Origin: Streptomyces griseus subsp. griseus
Lineage (GTDB): Bacteria; Actinomycetota; Actinomycetes; Streptomycetales; Streptomycetaceae
Length of the DNA: 64,000 nt
Assembly (NCBI RefSeq): GCF_000720255.1
Contig: NZ_JOJE01000013.1
Span: 291,384 to 355,383 of the forward strand
Direction: 5' to 3'
The stretch's first letter is position 1. Every line of letters starts with the position of its first letter. Below the pieces are notes generated by a model that was not told the DNA's origin, did not search any database, and saw only the letters and a list, made by a program, of their open reading frames with translations. Of this stretch, positions 1 through 7,426 are shown piece after piece. Made by a program: the position numbers and the translations under genes.

Positions 1-398
1 AGCCCGGCCACCGCGAACACCCCGACCGCGATCAGCAGGACGTGCCCGACGGCACCGAAGTCGATGCCCTTGCCGGGGGTGAAGTCCGTGCCCTGGAGCA
101 TGTCGGCGACCCCGCCGTCACCGCGCTCCCGCATGGAGTCGAGGACCTGCTCCTTGGTCGCCCCGGCCGGCATCTCCCGCCCGATGATGCCGGAGAAGAC
201 GAGGTCGGTCGCGTTGCCGAGGATCTTCGGCCCTACGACGTTCAGGCCCACGCTGACCACCACGCACAGCAGCAGCGCGTAGATGGTGAGCCGCTCCGGC
301 TTGAACCGGGCGACGAGCCGCCTGCCCGACACCTTGAAGTCCAGCGAACGGCTGTCGGGGCCGCCCCCGGCCATCATCCGCCCCATCGGCCCCGCCAT
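1..398 (-). CDS. ABC exporter half-transporter, N-terminal part (cut by window edge)
   Basis: Reading leftward from an ATG at 398, an open frame of 132 codons runs off the window. It starts MAGPMGRMMAGGGPD, has a hydrophobic segment at about residues 39-55 (TIYALLLCVVVSVGLNV) and a second one at the edge. This is the usual N-terminal membrane-domain layout of a type I ABC exporter. Its start overlaps the stop of the upstream exporter half by one base (TGATG), so the two are translationally coupled. It is probably the partner subunit carrying the catalytically competent nucleotide site, because the upstream half has a degenerate one. The ATPase domain lies outside the window and cannot be checked. 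Family is fairly sure; substrate is unknown. Confidence 0.8.
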   Translation of the reverse strand, partial: MAGPMGRMMAGGGPDSRSLDFKVSGRRLVARFKPERLTIYALLLCVVVSVGLNVVGPKILGNATDLVFSGIIGREMPAGATKEQVLDSMRERGDGGVADMLQGTDFTPGKGIDFGAVGHVLLIAVGVFAVAG

Positions 399-2131
399 CA
401 GGCAGCCTCCGCTTCCGTCAGCTGGGAGAGCACGATCTCCCGGTATGTCTCGTTGTCCGCCATCAGCTCCCGGTGGGTGCCGGTGCCGACGACCCGGCCC
501 TCGTCCAGGACCACGATCCGGTCGGCGTCCCGGATGGTCGCCACCCGCTGGGCGACGATCACGACGGTCGCCTCGGCGGTCTCCCGGCCGAGCGCCGCCC
601 GCAGGGCCGCGTCGGTGGCGTAGTCGAGCGCGGAGAAGGAGTCGTCGAAGAGGTAGATCTCGGGCCGCTGCACGAGGGTGCGGGCGATCGCGAGGCGCTG
701 GCGCTGACCACCGGAGACATTCGTCCCGCCCTGTGCGATCGGCGCGTTCAGCCCGCCCTCGAGACGCTCGACGAAGTCCTTGGCCTGGGCCACCTTCAGC
801 GCGTGCCACAGTTCCTCGTCCGTGGCGTCCGGGTTGCCGTAGCGCAGGTTGGTCGCCACCGTCCCCGCGAACAGGTACGGCCGCTGCGGCACCAGGCCGA
901 CCGTCCTGGCCAGCAGCTTCGGGTCGACCTCGGAGACCTCGACGCCGTCGACGAGCACCTCGCCGTCGGTCGCGTCGAACAGCCGCGGGACCAGCCCCAG
1001 CAGGGTCGACTTGCCGCTGCCGGTCGAGCCGATCACGGCGGTCGTCTCGCCGGGCCGCGCCACCAGGTCGATGGCCTTCAGCACCGGCTCCTCGGCCCCC
1101 GGGTAGCGGAAGCCGGCGGCCCGGATCTCCAGGTGGCCGTGCCGGCGCAGCTCCGTGACCGGGCTGACCGGCGGCACCACGCTGGACGAGGTGTCCAGGA
1201 CCTCGTGGACGCGCTCGGCGCACACCTCCGCGCGCGGCACCATCATGAACATGAAGGTGGCCATCATCACAGACATGACGATCTGCATGAGGTAGGCGAG
1301 GAACGCCGTCAGATCGCCGATCTGCATCCCGCCGCTGTCGATGCGGTGTGCGCCGAACCACACCACCGCGATGGACGACAGGTTCACCACGGTCATGACG
1401 ATCGGGAACATCAGCGCGAGCAGATTGCCGCTGCCCAGAGCCATCTCGGTCAGGTCCGCGTTGGCCTTGCGGAAGCGCTGCTCCTCGTACTCGTCGCGGA
1501 CGAAGGCACGGATGACGCGGTTGCCCGTGATCTGCTCGCGCAGCACCCGGTTCACCGTGTCGAGGCGCACCTGCATCGCCCGGAACAGGGGCCGCAGCCG
1601 CCGCACGATCAGCGTCACGCTGATGCCCAGCACCGGCACGACCGCGACCAGCACACCGGACAGCGGCACGTCCAGGCCGAGCGCCAGCACGATGCCGCCC
1701 ACGCACATGATCGGCGCCGACACCATCAGAGTGAATGTCATCAGAGCCAGCATCTGCACCTGCTGGACGTCGTTCGTCGTCCGGGTGATCAGCGAGGGCG
1801 CGCCGAACTGGCCGACCTCACGCGCCGAGAACGACTGCACCCGGTCGAAGACGGCCGCCCTGATGTCCCGGCCGAGCGCCGAAGCGGTCCGCGCGCCGTA
1901 ATACACGGCGCCGATGTTGCACACGACCTGCGCCAGCGAGATGCCGATCATCAGGCCGCCGTAGCTGAGGATGTAGCCGGTGTCACCGTTGACGACACCG
2001 CTGTCGATGATGTCCGCGTTCAGCGTGGGCAGGTAGAGGGTGGCGCAGGTCTGCAGGAACTGCAGCAGTACCAGCAGGGCGATGGGTTTTCGGTAGGGAC
2101 TGAGGTAGGTCCTCAGAAGTCGTATCAGCAC
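398..2131 (-). CDS. ABC exporter half with degenerate ATPase site (577 aa)
   Basis: This is a full half-transporter: about six membrane helices in residues 1-310, then an ATP-binding domain. Visible motifs are Walker A GSTGSGKST (about residue 366), signature VSGGQRQR (about 470), and Walker B ending LFDDSFSALD (about 492). The residue after the Walker B Asp is Asp instead of the catalytic Glu, and the switch His is Gln (VAQRVAT, about 527). This pair of changes is typical of the non-hydrolysing site in heterodimeric exporters of the TM287/288 and BmrCD kind, which fits the coupled partner gene downstream. Start is a GTG at 2131 with only a weak ribosome site. Drug or lipid export is likely, but the substrate cannot be told from sequence. 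Confidence 0.9.
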   Translation of the reverse strand: MLIRLLRTYLSPYRKPIALLVLLQFLQTCATLYLPTLNADIIDSGVVNGDTGYILSYGGLMIGISLAQVVCNIGAVYYGARTASALGRDIRAAVFDRVQSFSAREVGQFGAPSLITRTTNDVQQVQMLALMTFTLMVSAPIMCVGGIVLALGLDVPLSGVLVAVVPVLGISVTLIVRRLRPLFRAMQVRLDTVNRVLREQITGNRVIRAFVRDEYEEQRFRKANADLTEMALGSGNLLALMFPIVMTVVNLSSIAVVWFGAHRIDSGGMQIGDLTAFLAYLMQIVMSVMMATFMFMMVPRAEVCAERVHEVLDTSSSVVPPVSPVTELRRHGHLEIRAAGFRYPGAEEPVLKAIDLVARPGETTAVIGSTGSGKSTLLGLVPRLFDATDGEVLVDGVEVSEVDPKLLARTVGLVPQRPYLFAGTVATNLRYGNPDATDEELWHALKVAQAKDFVERLEGGLNAPIAQGGTNVSGGQRQRLAIARTLVQRPEIYLFDDSFSALDYATDAALRAALGRETAEATVVIVAQRVATIRDADRIVVLDEGRVVGTGTHRELMADNETYREIVLSQLTEAEAA

Positions 2132-2237
2132 GCTGCGTCTCTCGGAGTCGGCGGTGGGGCGATTGGTTGCCCCTGGCCCCTATCGTCGGACACTCCACCC
2201 GTGTTACCTCAACCGATTAAGCCGAGAGCGGTGACGG

Positions 2238-3692
2238 TTACGCCCGGAACGCCCCCGGGTGGGTCTGCTCGCGTACCGACACGAACTGCTGCCGTACGGC
2301 CTGCCCCACCGCCAGCTCCTCGCCGGGCTCCAGGACCTGCGCGGCCGCGCCCTGCCAGGGCGGCGGGTTGCGCGGGTCGAGGGTGCCCTGGGAGACGCCG
2401 AGCGCCCAGGCGGCCTGCCGGGCGGCGCCGATGGCCGCGTAGTCCGCGGGCTGCGGCACCACGACCTGCGCGCCGAACAGCATGGGCGCCGCCGCCTGCA
2501 CCGCGGGCAGCTCGGCGGCCGCCCCGAGCAGGAAGATCCGCCGCACCTCCACGCCCCGGCCGCGCAGCACGTCGAGTGCGTCCGCGAGCCCGCACAGCAT
2601 GCCCTCGAACGCGGCTCTGGCCAGGTGCTCGGGCCGCATCGACTCCCGCCGCAGCCCCGCCAGGGTGCCGGCGGTGTGCGGCAGGTTCGGCGTGCGCTCA
2701 CCCTCCAGATAGGGCAGCAGCACCAGCCCGTGCGACCCCGGCGTCGACTTCATCGCCAGGTCGGACAGGCTCTCCAGATCGGACACGCCGAGCAGCTCGG
2801 CGGTGCCGCGCAGGGTCCGTACGGCGTTCAACGTGGTGACGACCGGCAGGTGCATGCCGGTGGCGTCGGCCAGAGCGGTGATCATGCCGGTGTTGTCGAC
2901 GAGGGCCTCGGGGTGGACGGCCATCACCGACCCGGAGGCGCCCAGGGACACCACCGCGTCACCCAGCCCGATGCCGAGCCCGAAAGCGGCGGCCATGGTC
3001 TCGCCGGTCCCGGCGGAGATCAGCAGCCCCTCGGGCGTCGTACCGGCCGCCTCGGACGGCCCGATCACCTCGGGCAGCATGGCCTGGTGCCCGAGGGCCA
3101 GCTCGACCAGGTCGGGCCGGTAGCCGCCGGTCGCCGCCGACCAGTAGCCGGTCCCGGAGGCACCACCGCGATCGGTGGTCCTGCGCACCGGCCGGCCGAG
3201 CAACTGCCACACCAGCCAGTCGTGGGCCTGCATGAGGATCGCCGAGCGCAGGGCGGCGTCCGGCTCGTTCTTCGCCAGCCACCGCAGCTTCGTCACCGGC
3301 TGCGCGGCCTGCGGCACGCATCCCACGGCCTGCGCCCAGGCCTCACGCCCGCCGAGCGCGTCGACCAGGTCCGCGGCCGCGACCTGCGCCCGCCTGTCAC
3401 CGCCGACCAGGGCGGGCCGCACGGTGTTGCCCTGCGAGTCCAGCGGCACGACCGCGTTCTGCTGCGCGGACACGCCGATGGCCTGCACGCCCTCGAGCAG
3501 CCCGCCGCCGGCCGCCTCCCCGAGGGAGAGCAGCCAGGCCTGCGGATCGACATCGGAGGGACGGCCCGCACCCTCGGCACCCTCCAGCGGATGCGGCGCG
3601 TAGCCCTGCCTGAGCACGGCCCCCGTGTCCGCGTCGCAGACGACGATACGAGTGAAATCGGGCGAACTGTCCAACCCGGCGACTATCCCCAT
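2238..3692 (-). CDS. FGGY-family carbohydrate kinase, xylulokinase-like (484 aa)
   Basis: Cytosolic sugar kinase of the FGGY fold. The N-terminal phosphate loop reads GLDSSPDFTRIVVCD, and the catalytic region contains TDRGGASGTGYW. A second nucleotide-binding stretch (SLGASGSVMAVH) lies near the middle, and the length matches xylulokinases. The sugar-contacting loop reads SAQQNAVVPLD where xylulokinases usually have QHG, so the substrate may be another pentulose, hexulose or polyol. It stands alone, with no sugar isomerase or transporter beside it, and its start lies 51 bp from the end of the YtxH-like gene. It may sit in the same leftward unit as the ABC exporter, 106 bp away. Family is sure, substrate open. 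Confidence 0.88.
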   Translation of the reverse strand: MGIVAGLDSSPDFTRIVVCDADTGAVLRQGYAPHPLEGAEGAGRPSDVDPQAWLLSLGEAAGGGLLEGVQAIGVSAQQNAVVPLDSQGNTVRPALVGGDRRAQVAAADLVDALGGREAWAQAVGCVPQAAQPVTKLRWLAKNEPDAALRSAILMQAHDWLVWQLLGRPVRRTTDRGGASGTGYWSAATGGYRPDLVELALGHQAMLPEVIGPSEAAGTTPEGLLISAGTGETMAAAFGLGIGLGDAVVSLGASGSVMAVHPEALVDNTGMITALADATGMHLPVVTTLNAVRTLRGTAELLGVSDLESLSDLAMKSTPGSHGLVLLPYLEGERTPNLPHTAGTLAGLRRESMRPEHLARAAFEGMLCGLADALDVLRGRGVEVRRIFLLGAAAELPAVQAAAPMLFGAQVVVPQPADYAAIGAARQAAWALGVSQGTLDPRNPPPWQGAAAQVLEPGEELAVGQAVRQQFVSVREQTHPGAFRA

Positions 3693-3743
3693 GGCGAAAA
3701 TTCTGCCGCACTTCGGGGGGTGAGCGTGTCGGCTCGTCGGCCG

Positions 3744-4049
3744 CTAGGTGTTGCTCGTGCCCCAGTCGTCCGCGCCGCCGTCGTGCGCGCTGCGTTCCCG
3801 CAGCGAACGCACCCGGCCCGCGACCGACTCCGGGACCTTGTCGCCGACCTTGTCGCTCACCGCGTGGTACGCCTTGCCCGCGAACTGGCGGCTCTGCTGG
3901 GCCGCCGACTCGGCGGTGTTGCGGACCGCGGGGTTCTCGGCGACCCGGCGTGCGGACTTCTTCAACTGTTCGTAGCGCTCGCGTCCGGCCCGTGTGCCCA
4001 GCACGTAGCCCAGGACGATTCCGGCGACGAATGTGAGCCGGTAGCGCAT
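3744..4049 (-). CDS. YtxH-like small membrane-anchored protein (101 aa)
   Basis: A short protein starting MRYRLTFVAGIVLGYVLGTRAGRE (given here only as its first residues in outline): one hydrophobic, glycine-rich segment at residues 4-17, followed by a charged, Ala/Glu/Lys-rich helical tail that ends in a flexible acidic stretch. This pattern is typical of YtxH-domain proteins, whose role is unclear and possibly stress-related. The ATG at 4049 is chosen over an upstream in-frame start because a purine-rich ribosome site (GGGAGAGGGTGG) lies just before it and the hydrophobic segment then starts at residue 4. No operon partner is visible. Confidence 0.75.
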   Translation of the reverse strand: MRYRLTFVAGIVLGYVLGTRAGRERYEQLKKSARRVAENPAVRNTAESAAQQSRQFAGKAYHAVSDKVGDKVPESVAGRVRSLRERSAHDGGADDWGTSNT

Positions 4050-4207
4050 GACGGCCACCCTCTCCCTTGTGTAGATATCTGGTGCGGCGTCGGCGCCGGG
4101 GGAGCCGATTGGCAAAGCACCCCCCTGCTTGCGCTAATGTATGTGTCGCAGCGAGCGCCCGCCCCCTGGCAGATACCCAGGTGGGTACGTTCGATGCAAC
4201 GAGGCAT

Positions 4208-4280
4208 TCCTCCGTAGCTCAATTGGCAGAGCAGCCGGCTGTTAACCGGCAGGTTACTGGTTCGAGTCCAGTCGGGGGAG
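4208..4280 (+). tRNA. tRNA-Asn (GUU)
   Basis: A 73-nt cloverleaf: acceptor arm TCCTCCG pairs with CGGGGGA (one T-G wobble), D-stem GCTC/GAGC, anticodon stem GCCGG/CCGGC with loop CTGTTAA (anticodon GTT), T-stem ACTGG/CCAGT with loop TTCGAGT, and discriminator G. The CCA end is not encoded. It is the first of two identical copies. Confidence 0.97.
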
Positions 4281-4285
4281 CTCGG

Positions 4286-4358
4286 TCCTCCGTAGCTCAA
4301 TTGGCAGAGCAGCCGGCTGTTAACCGGCAGGTTACTGGTTCGAGTCCAGTCGGGGGAG
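4286..4358 (+). tRNA. tRNA-Asn (GUU), second identical copy
   Basis: Identical over all 73 nt to the copy that ends six bases upstream, with the same cloverleaf and anticodon GTT. The pair is presumably cotranscribed and ends at the strong terminator immediately downstream. Confidence 0.97.
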
Positions 4359-4370
4359 CATGCTGAACGA

Positions 4371-4392
4371 GGACCCCTTGGGGGTCCTTTTT
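4371..4392 (+). terminator. Rho-independent terminator of the tRNA-Asn pair
   Basis: Perfect 7-bp stem GGACCCC / GGGGTCC with a 3-nt loop (TTG) followed by five T. It begins 13 bp after the second tRNA-Asn. Confidence 0.93.
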
Positions 4393-4547
4393 CATGTCCG
4401 ACCTCATGTCCTGGGAACCGCGCCGACGTGCGACGCAGTCCTCAAGGTCATGAAGGCCGCACGAAGCCGACCATCCGAAGCAGGAGATCGTATGAGCGGC
4501 TATGCTGCGGCAGACGGCGCGCACGCATGTACGCGACACGCCGCTAT

Positions 4548-4621
4548 GGGGCGGTAGCTCAGCCGGTTAGAGCAGCGGACTCATAATCCGTCGGCCGTGG
4601 GTTCGAGTCCCACCCGCCCCA
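4548..4621 (+). tRNA. tRNA with anticodon CAU (elongator tRNA-Met likely), integration target
   Basis: A 74-nt cloverleaf: acceptor GGGGCGG/CCGCCCC, D-stem GCTC/GAGC, anticodon stem GCGGA/TCCGT with loop CTCATAA, T-stem GTGGG/CCCAC, discriminator A, followed by CC but no encoded A. CAU is shared by elongator Met and by tRNA-Ile2 (lysidine-modified), and the sequence alone does not fully separate them. The 3' 47 bp recur at two places further right, which marks this gene as the attachment site of integrative elements. The gene itself remains intact. Confidence 0.95.
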
Positions 4622-4623
4622 CC
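4577..4623 (+). repeat. att core copy 1 (inside the intact CAU tRNA gene)
   Basis: These 47 bp run from the anticodon stem through the 3' end of the tRNA (GGACTCATAATCC ... CCCGCCCCACC) and are identical to 33476-33522 and 53734-53780. Integrative elements using tyrosine recombinases commonly recombine in this part of a tRNA gene and restore it, so this copy would be the left attachment site of the array. Confidence 0.92.
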
Positions 4624-4845
4624 TGTGCAGGGCTGTGACCTGCGGAAACGTCTCTTCGGGCGTGCAGATTCAGGACTTTGGGACAACGGACTGAATCCGC
4701 TGCTCGTGAGTTCAACACTGATGTGGTGACGAGTAGTTGGGCGCTTCGTTGACCTGCGGTTATGAATTGTGCGGTGGCCCTTGTGGGCTGGAGCGGGCGG
4801 TCTGATCGGCGGGCGAGAGCGATGGTTGGGACGCTGATGGGACGC
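4624..4845 (+). other. Left-end arm of unit A, right of att core 1
   Basis: Non-coding DNA that shares phased blocks with the DNA right of the other two cores. TGACCTGCGGAAACGT lies 13 bp after the core (4636-4651), GAATCCGCTGCTC 70 bp after (4693-4705), TGACCTGCGGT again at 4750-4760, and a TGGGACGC box at 4838-4845. Evenly phased short repeats beside a core are what integrase arm-binding sites look like; that function is an inference. Confidence 0.75.
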
Positions 4846-4894
4846 AGGGAAGCGGAAGCGGCTACCTCCGGCTGATACGGCCCAGCTCTGCGAT

Positions 4895-5100
4895 CAAGGA
4901 GCCCGAGGCCGACAAGCCGACCTCCGAGCAAGCCCACGGGCGCCAAAACGTGGAGCAGCCTGGCGGCGAAGGAGTCGCCCCCGTCGACCGTGCCGACGAC
5001 CTTCGTGGTCACTGCGGGCACGCGCATCCGTTCTCCGTCGAGTGAGGCCAGGGTGCCGTCGGCGCCGAGGGTGATCACCGCGAGCCGTACCGCCGGCTGT
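4895..5100 (-). pseudogene. PfkB-family sugar kinase relic (fructokinase-like C-terminus)
   Basis: Read leftward, this stretch translates to a recognisable C-terminal piece of a PfkB kinase: AVRLAVITLGADGTLASLDG, then VPAVTTKVVGTVDGGDSF and ARLLHVLAP. The last motif is the family's catalytic GAGDSF region with the first Gly-Ala changed to Asp-Gly. No N-terminal half, start codon or ribosome site is present. A fructokinase would fit the fructan-type GH32 gene further right, so both may be remains of one fructan cassette. Non-functional as seen. Confidence 0.7.
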
Positions 5101-5144
5101 GTGCCAGGTGCTGCACGCCTGCTCGGGCGGGATGCCCGGCAAGA

Positions 5145-5252
5145 GACACCAAGGCCGACCTCGACGTCAAGATCGTCCGCGACTTCTGCTCCATCGACAC
5201 GAAGATCCTCGGCGACGGCGCGTTCCACGTCGTACTCACCGGCGGCTCGTGA
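5145..5252 (+). pseudogene. Relic of the small hypothetical gene found intact at 34278-34655
   Basis: The frame from 5145 to the TGA at 5250-5252 encodes 35 residues. The core KADLDVKIVRD and TKIL closely resemble KANLDVKIVLD and TKLL near the C-terminus of the 125-aa protein at 34278-34655. Nothing upstream encodes the rest, so this is a 3' fragment. Both copies lie shortly to the right of an att core, which suggests the gene travels with this element family. The DNA from 5253 to 5513 shows no further recognisable gene. Confidence 0.65.
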
Positions 5253-5513
5253 GAACACTCGTGAGGAAGACGGTCTGGCGGGGTGGATCGCGAGCCAGAG
5301 TGGTCCGGTACTCGCGCAGGCACAGGGGCGCGGCCAGCCGTACGGCAGGAGGAAGCTCAGCTCGCCCCGGGAGCGTGCGAGTCGTTCGCCGGGGCGGGGC
5401 TGGTGTGCTCCATGGATCAGTCGATGTTGTCCTGGCGGTGGAGGACTCCCTTGATCATCCTCCGGAGGGCTTACGGCTTTGTCGGCAGTTGATGTTGAGG
5501 CGTGCTGGCCCGG

Positions 5514-6527
5514 GGGTTCGGCTGGTAGGTGATTCAGCAGGCCATCGGGCTGACGGGCACGAGTTCGGTGCTCGGCTTGTGCCGGGTGGGCCGCTGGGCG
5601 GCGCGGTCCGAGATCAGGCTGGCGACGGCCCGGTGGGTGGCTGCGTAGTGTTCGCGGCGTCCGAGGAAGCGTTGCAGCGGACGCCATTGCTTGTGCTCGG
5701 CGTTGGCGTGTTCGACGCAGGTCCGGCGTGAGGACTGGCGGCGGCGCCACTCGCGCCAGGCGTACTGCTCGCCGAGCGGTGGGTCGTTGTCCTTCGGTTT
5801 CCTCGGCGGCGCGCTGATCTGTTCGGGAAACTCGTTGGCCAGGCCCCGGTAGCCCTCGTCGACCTCGGCCTTCACGGCCGGATGGAGGCGGAACTGTTCG
5901 GCGATTCCCTCGGTGCGCATGGCCGTCTGGTCGTGCATTCTTCCGGGCCGGTCGGCGCCGGACCACAGGGTGCGGCCCTGGTGGTCGCTGATCGTGGTGG
6001 TCTTGATGGTGTTCTGCTTCTTCTTGCCGGAGACGAACGCACAGCGGCCGGGGTGGTGGGCCTTCGGGCGCCGGACCTGGGTCTCGGTGCCATCGATCCG
6101 CAGCTTCACGCCCTCAGCGTCGGCATAGGCGAACACATCCGCGAGAGTGCACAGCCGCAGGCCGGGCCGGTCGGGGACGGCGAAGCCCCGGTCGGCGAGC
6201 AGAGGACGGATCTCTCCGATGGCCTCGGTGACGGTGGGACGGCCCACCGAGTACAGCTCGGCGAGCGCGGCATGCGGGAGCTGTGTGCGCAGATGGACCA
6301 GCGTGACCAGGATCCGGTCGGTGAAGACCAGCTCGTGCTTGCGCCCGGCCCCGGCGGCACGGCGCCGCGCGCCGCCCCGACGCTCACGCAGTGCGGACTC
6401 CCGACGGGCCCGCCAGGCAGGAGCCAACTCCTCGATCAAACCGCCGAGATGTGCACGGGAGATGCCGGTGAAGACAGGATGGGACGAGGCCGCACGGGCC
6501 CACTTCGTACTCACACCCGAAGAACCC
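5514..6527 (-). mobile_element. IS5-family-like insertion sequence, about 1.0 kb
   Basis: A single DDE transposase gene nearly fills this interval. Imperfect terminal inverted repeats are proposed: GGGTTCGGCTGGTAGGTG at 5514-5531, and at 6510-6527 a sequence whose complement is GGGTTCTTCGGGTGTGAG. They agree over the outer six bases and several inner ones. No clear target-site duplication was found, so the ends are tentative. The transposase reading frame is intact. Confidence 0.6.
5534..6514 (-). CDS. IS5-family-like DDE transposase (326 aa)
   Basis: Transposase with an N-terminal helix-turn-helix (around RTQLPHAALAELYSVGRPTV) and a DDE_Tnp_4-type catalytic domain. The three acidic positions are visible as RIDGTETQ (first Asp), EVDEGYRGL (second Asp) and EHANAEHKQWR (Glu). 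The basic linker GKKKQNTIKTTTISD after the first Asp is typical of the group. The GTG start at 6514 falls inside the proposed right inverted repeat, as is common in small insertion sequences. The gene is full length and could be active; no second copy is seen in the window. Confidence 0.88.
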   Translation of the reverse strand: MSTKWARAASSHPVFTGISRAHLGGLIEELAPAWRARRESALRERRGGARRRAAGAGRKHELVFTDRILVTLVHLRTQLPHAALAELYSVGRPTVTEAIGEIRPLLADRGFAVPDRPGLRLCTLADVFAYADAEGVKLRIDGTETQVRRPKAHHPGRCAFVSGKKKQNTIKTTTISDHQGRTLWSGADRPGRMHDQTAMRTEGIAEQFRLHPAVKAEVDEGYRGLANEFPEQISAPPRKPKDNDPPLGEQYAWREWRRRQSSRRTCVEHANAEHKQWRPLQRFLGRREHYAATHRAVASLISDRAAQRPTRHKPSTELVPVSPMAC

Positions 6528-6553
6528 GTGCGGCTGTCTCACGTCACGGCCTG

Positions 6554-7279
6554 TCACTGTGCGTCCTTGGTCGGCGGGCCTGGGCGGCGTTCCTGCTCCG
6601 TCAGCAGGAACGCTGAAATCGCTTCCAAGAACGCCTCCGGCGCCGCGCGGTGGATCAGGTGGCCAACCGGGATGGTGACCGTGTGCGCGCCGGGGATACG
6701 CCGGGCCAGCTCGGCGATACCGTCCTGGGGCACATGGCTGCGTGGGCCGCCGGCCACCACCAGGGTCTCGGCGGTGATTTCGCTGAGTCGCTCCAGCCAC
6801 CTGGGGTCAGGCATGTCGATTTGGCGCCTGATGGCCAGCACCATCTCCCAGTCGAAGGTCAGGTCCCCGTCCGGCCTGGTCGGGGTGGTCTGCTCCCGGG
6901 GGCGCGGGATCGGAACGTCCTCCAGGACGAGCCGGCTCACCCGCTGCGGATGGTCCTCCGCGAGCATGTAGGCCACGATCCCGCCCATGGAGTGCCCAAT
7001 CAGTTCCACTTGACCAAGCCCCAGCGTGTTGAGGAACCGAAGCACGTCGGCCAGCATGAGTTCGAGCGAGTAATCCCCCGGCCAGTCGCTTCGGCCATGA
7101 CCGCGAAGATCGAGGGCGTACACCCGTCGGCTGCGGGCGAGGACGGGCACCACCGTCTCCCAGTCGGTGGCATCCTCGCCCAGCGCGTGCAACAGGACGA
7201 GCGGCGGAACATCCGACGGACCCGACACCTGATAGGCCAGCCGGACCCCTCCTACGTCGACCGAGCGTTGATCAACCAT
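6554..7279 (-). CDS. Alpha/beta-fold hydrolase (241 aa)
   Basis: A cytosolic alpha/beta hydrolase with oxyanion-hole region LLHALGEDATDW (about residue 29), nucleophile elbow GHSMGG (about 95) and a C-terminal catalytic His in PVGHLIHRAAPEAF. The strand that usually supplies the acidic residue reads VVAGGPRSHVPQDG, so the Asp position is not obvious. The ATG at 7279 is preferred because the protein then begins right before the core fold; an upstream GTG at 7345 would add 22 residues without a clear ribosome site. It lies 40 bp from the transposase gene and is transcribed leftward on its own. Substrate unknown. Confidence 0.82.
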   Translation of the reverse strand: MVDQRSVDVGGVRLAYQVSGPSDVPPLVLLHALGEDATDWETVVPVLARSRRVYALDLRGHGRSDWPGDYSLELMLADVLRFLNTLGLGQVELIGHSMGGIVAYMLAEDHPQRVSRLVLEDVPIPRPREQTTPTRPDGDLTFDWEMVLAIRRQIDMPDPRWLERLSEITAETLVVAGGPRSHVPQDGIAELARRIPGAHTVTIPVGHLIHRAAPEAFLEAISAFLLTEQERRPGPPTKDAQ

Positions 7280-7426
7280 GTCCCGGACGATATGCGGAAC
7301 AGTCCTGCCGGAGTTCCGACGTTCACCAACGGCCGAAAACACCAACCACGGTGAGACCTCGGGGGACTGAGCCGCACGGCCCGGCCTCCGGTCTTCAATA
7401 GCCGACCACGTCGTTACCCACTGCGG

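Noticed and set aside
473..2839. Long rightward frame opposite the ABC exporter and the FGGY kinase
   Set aside because: It is an Arg/His/Gly-rich shadow caused by high G+C codon bias, with no family match; similar long shadows oppose many genes here.
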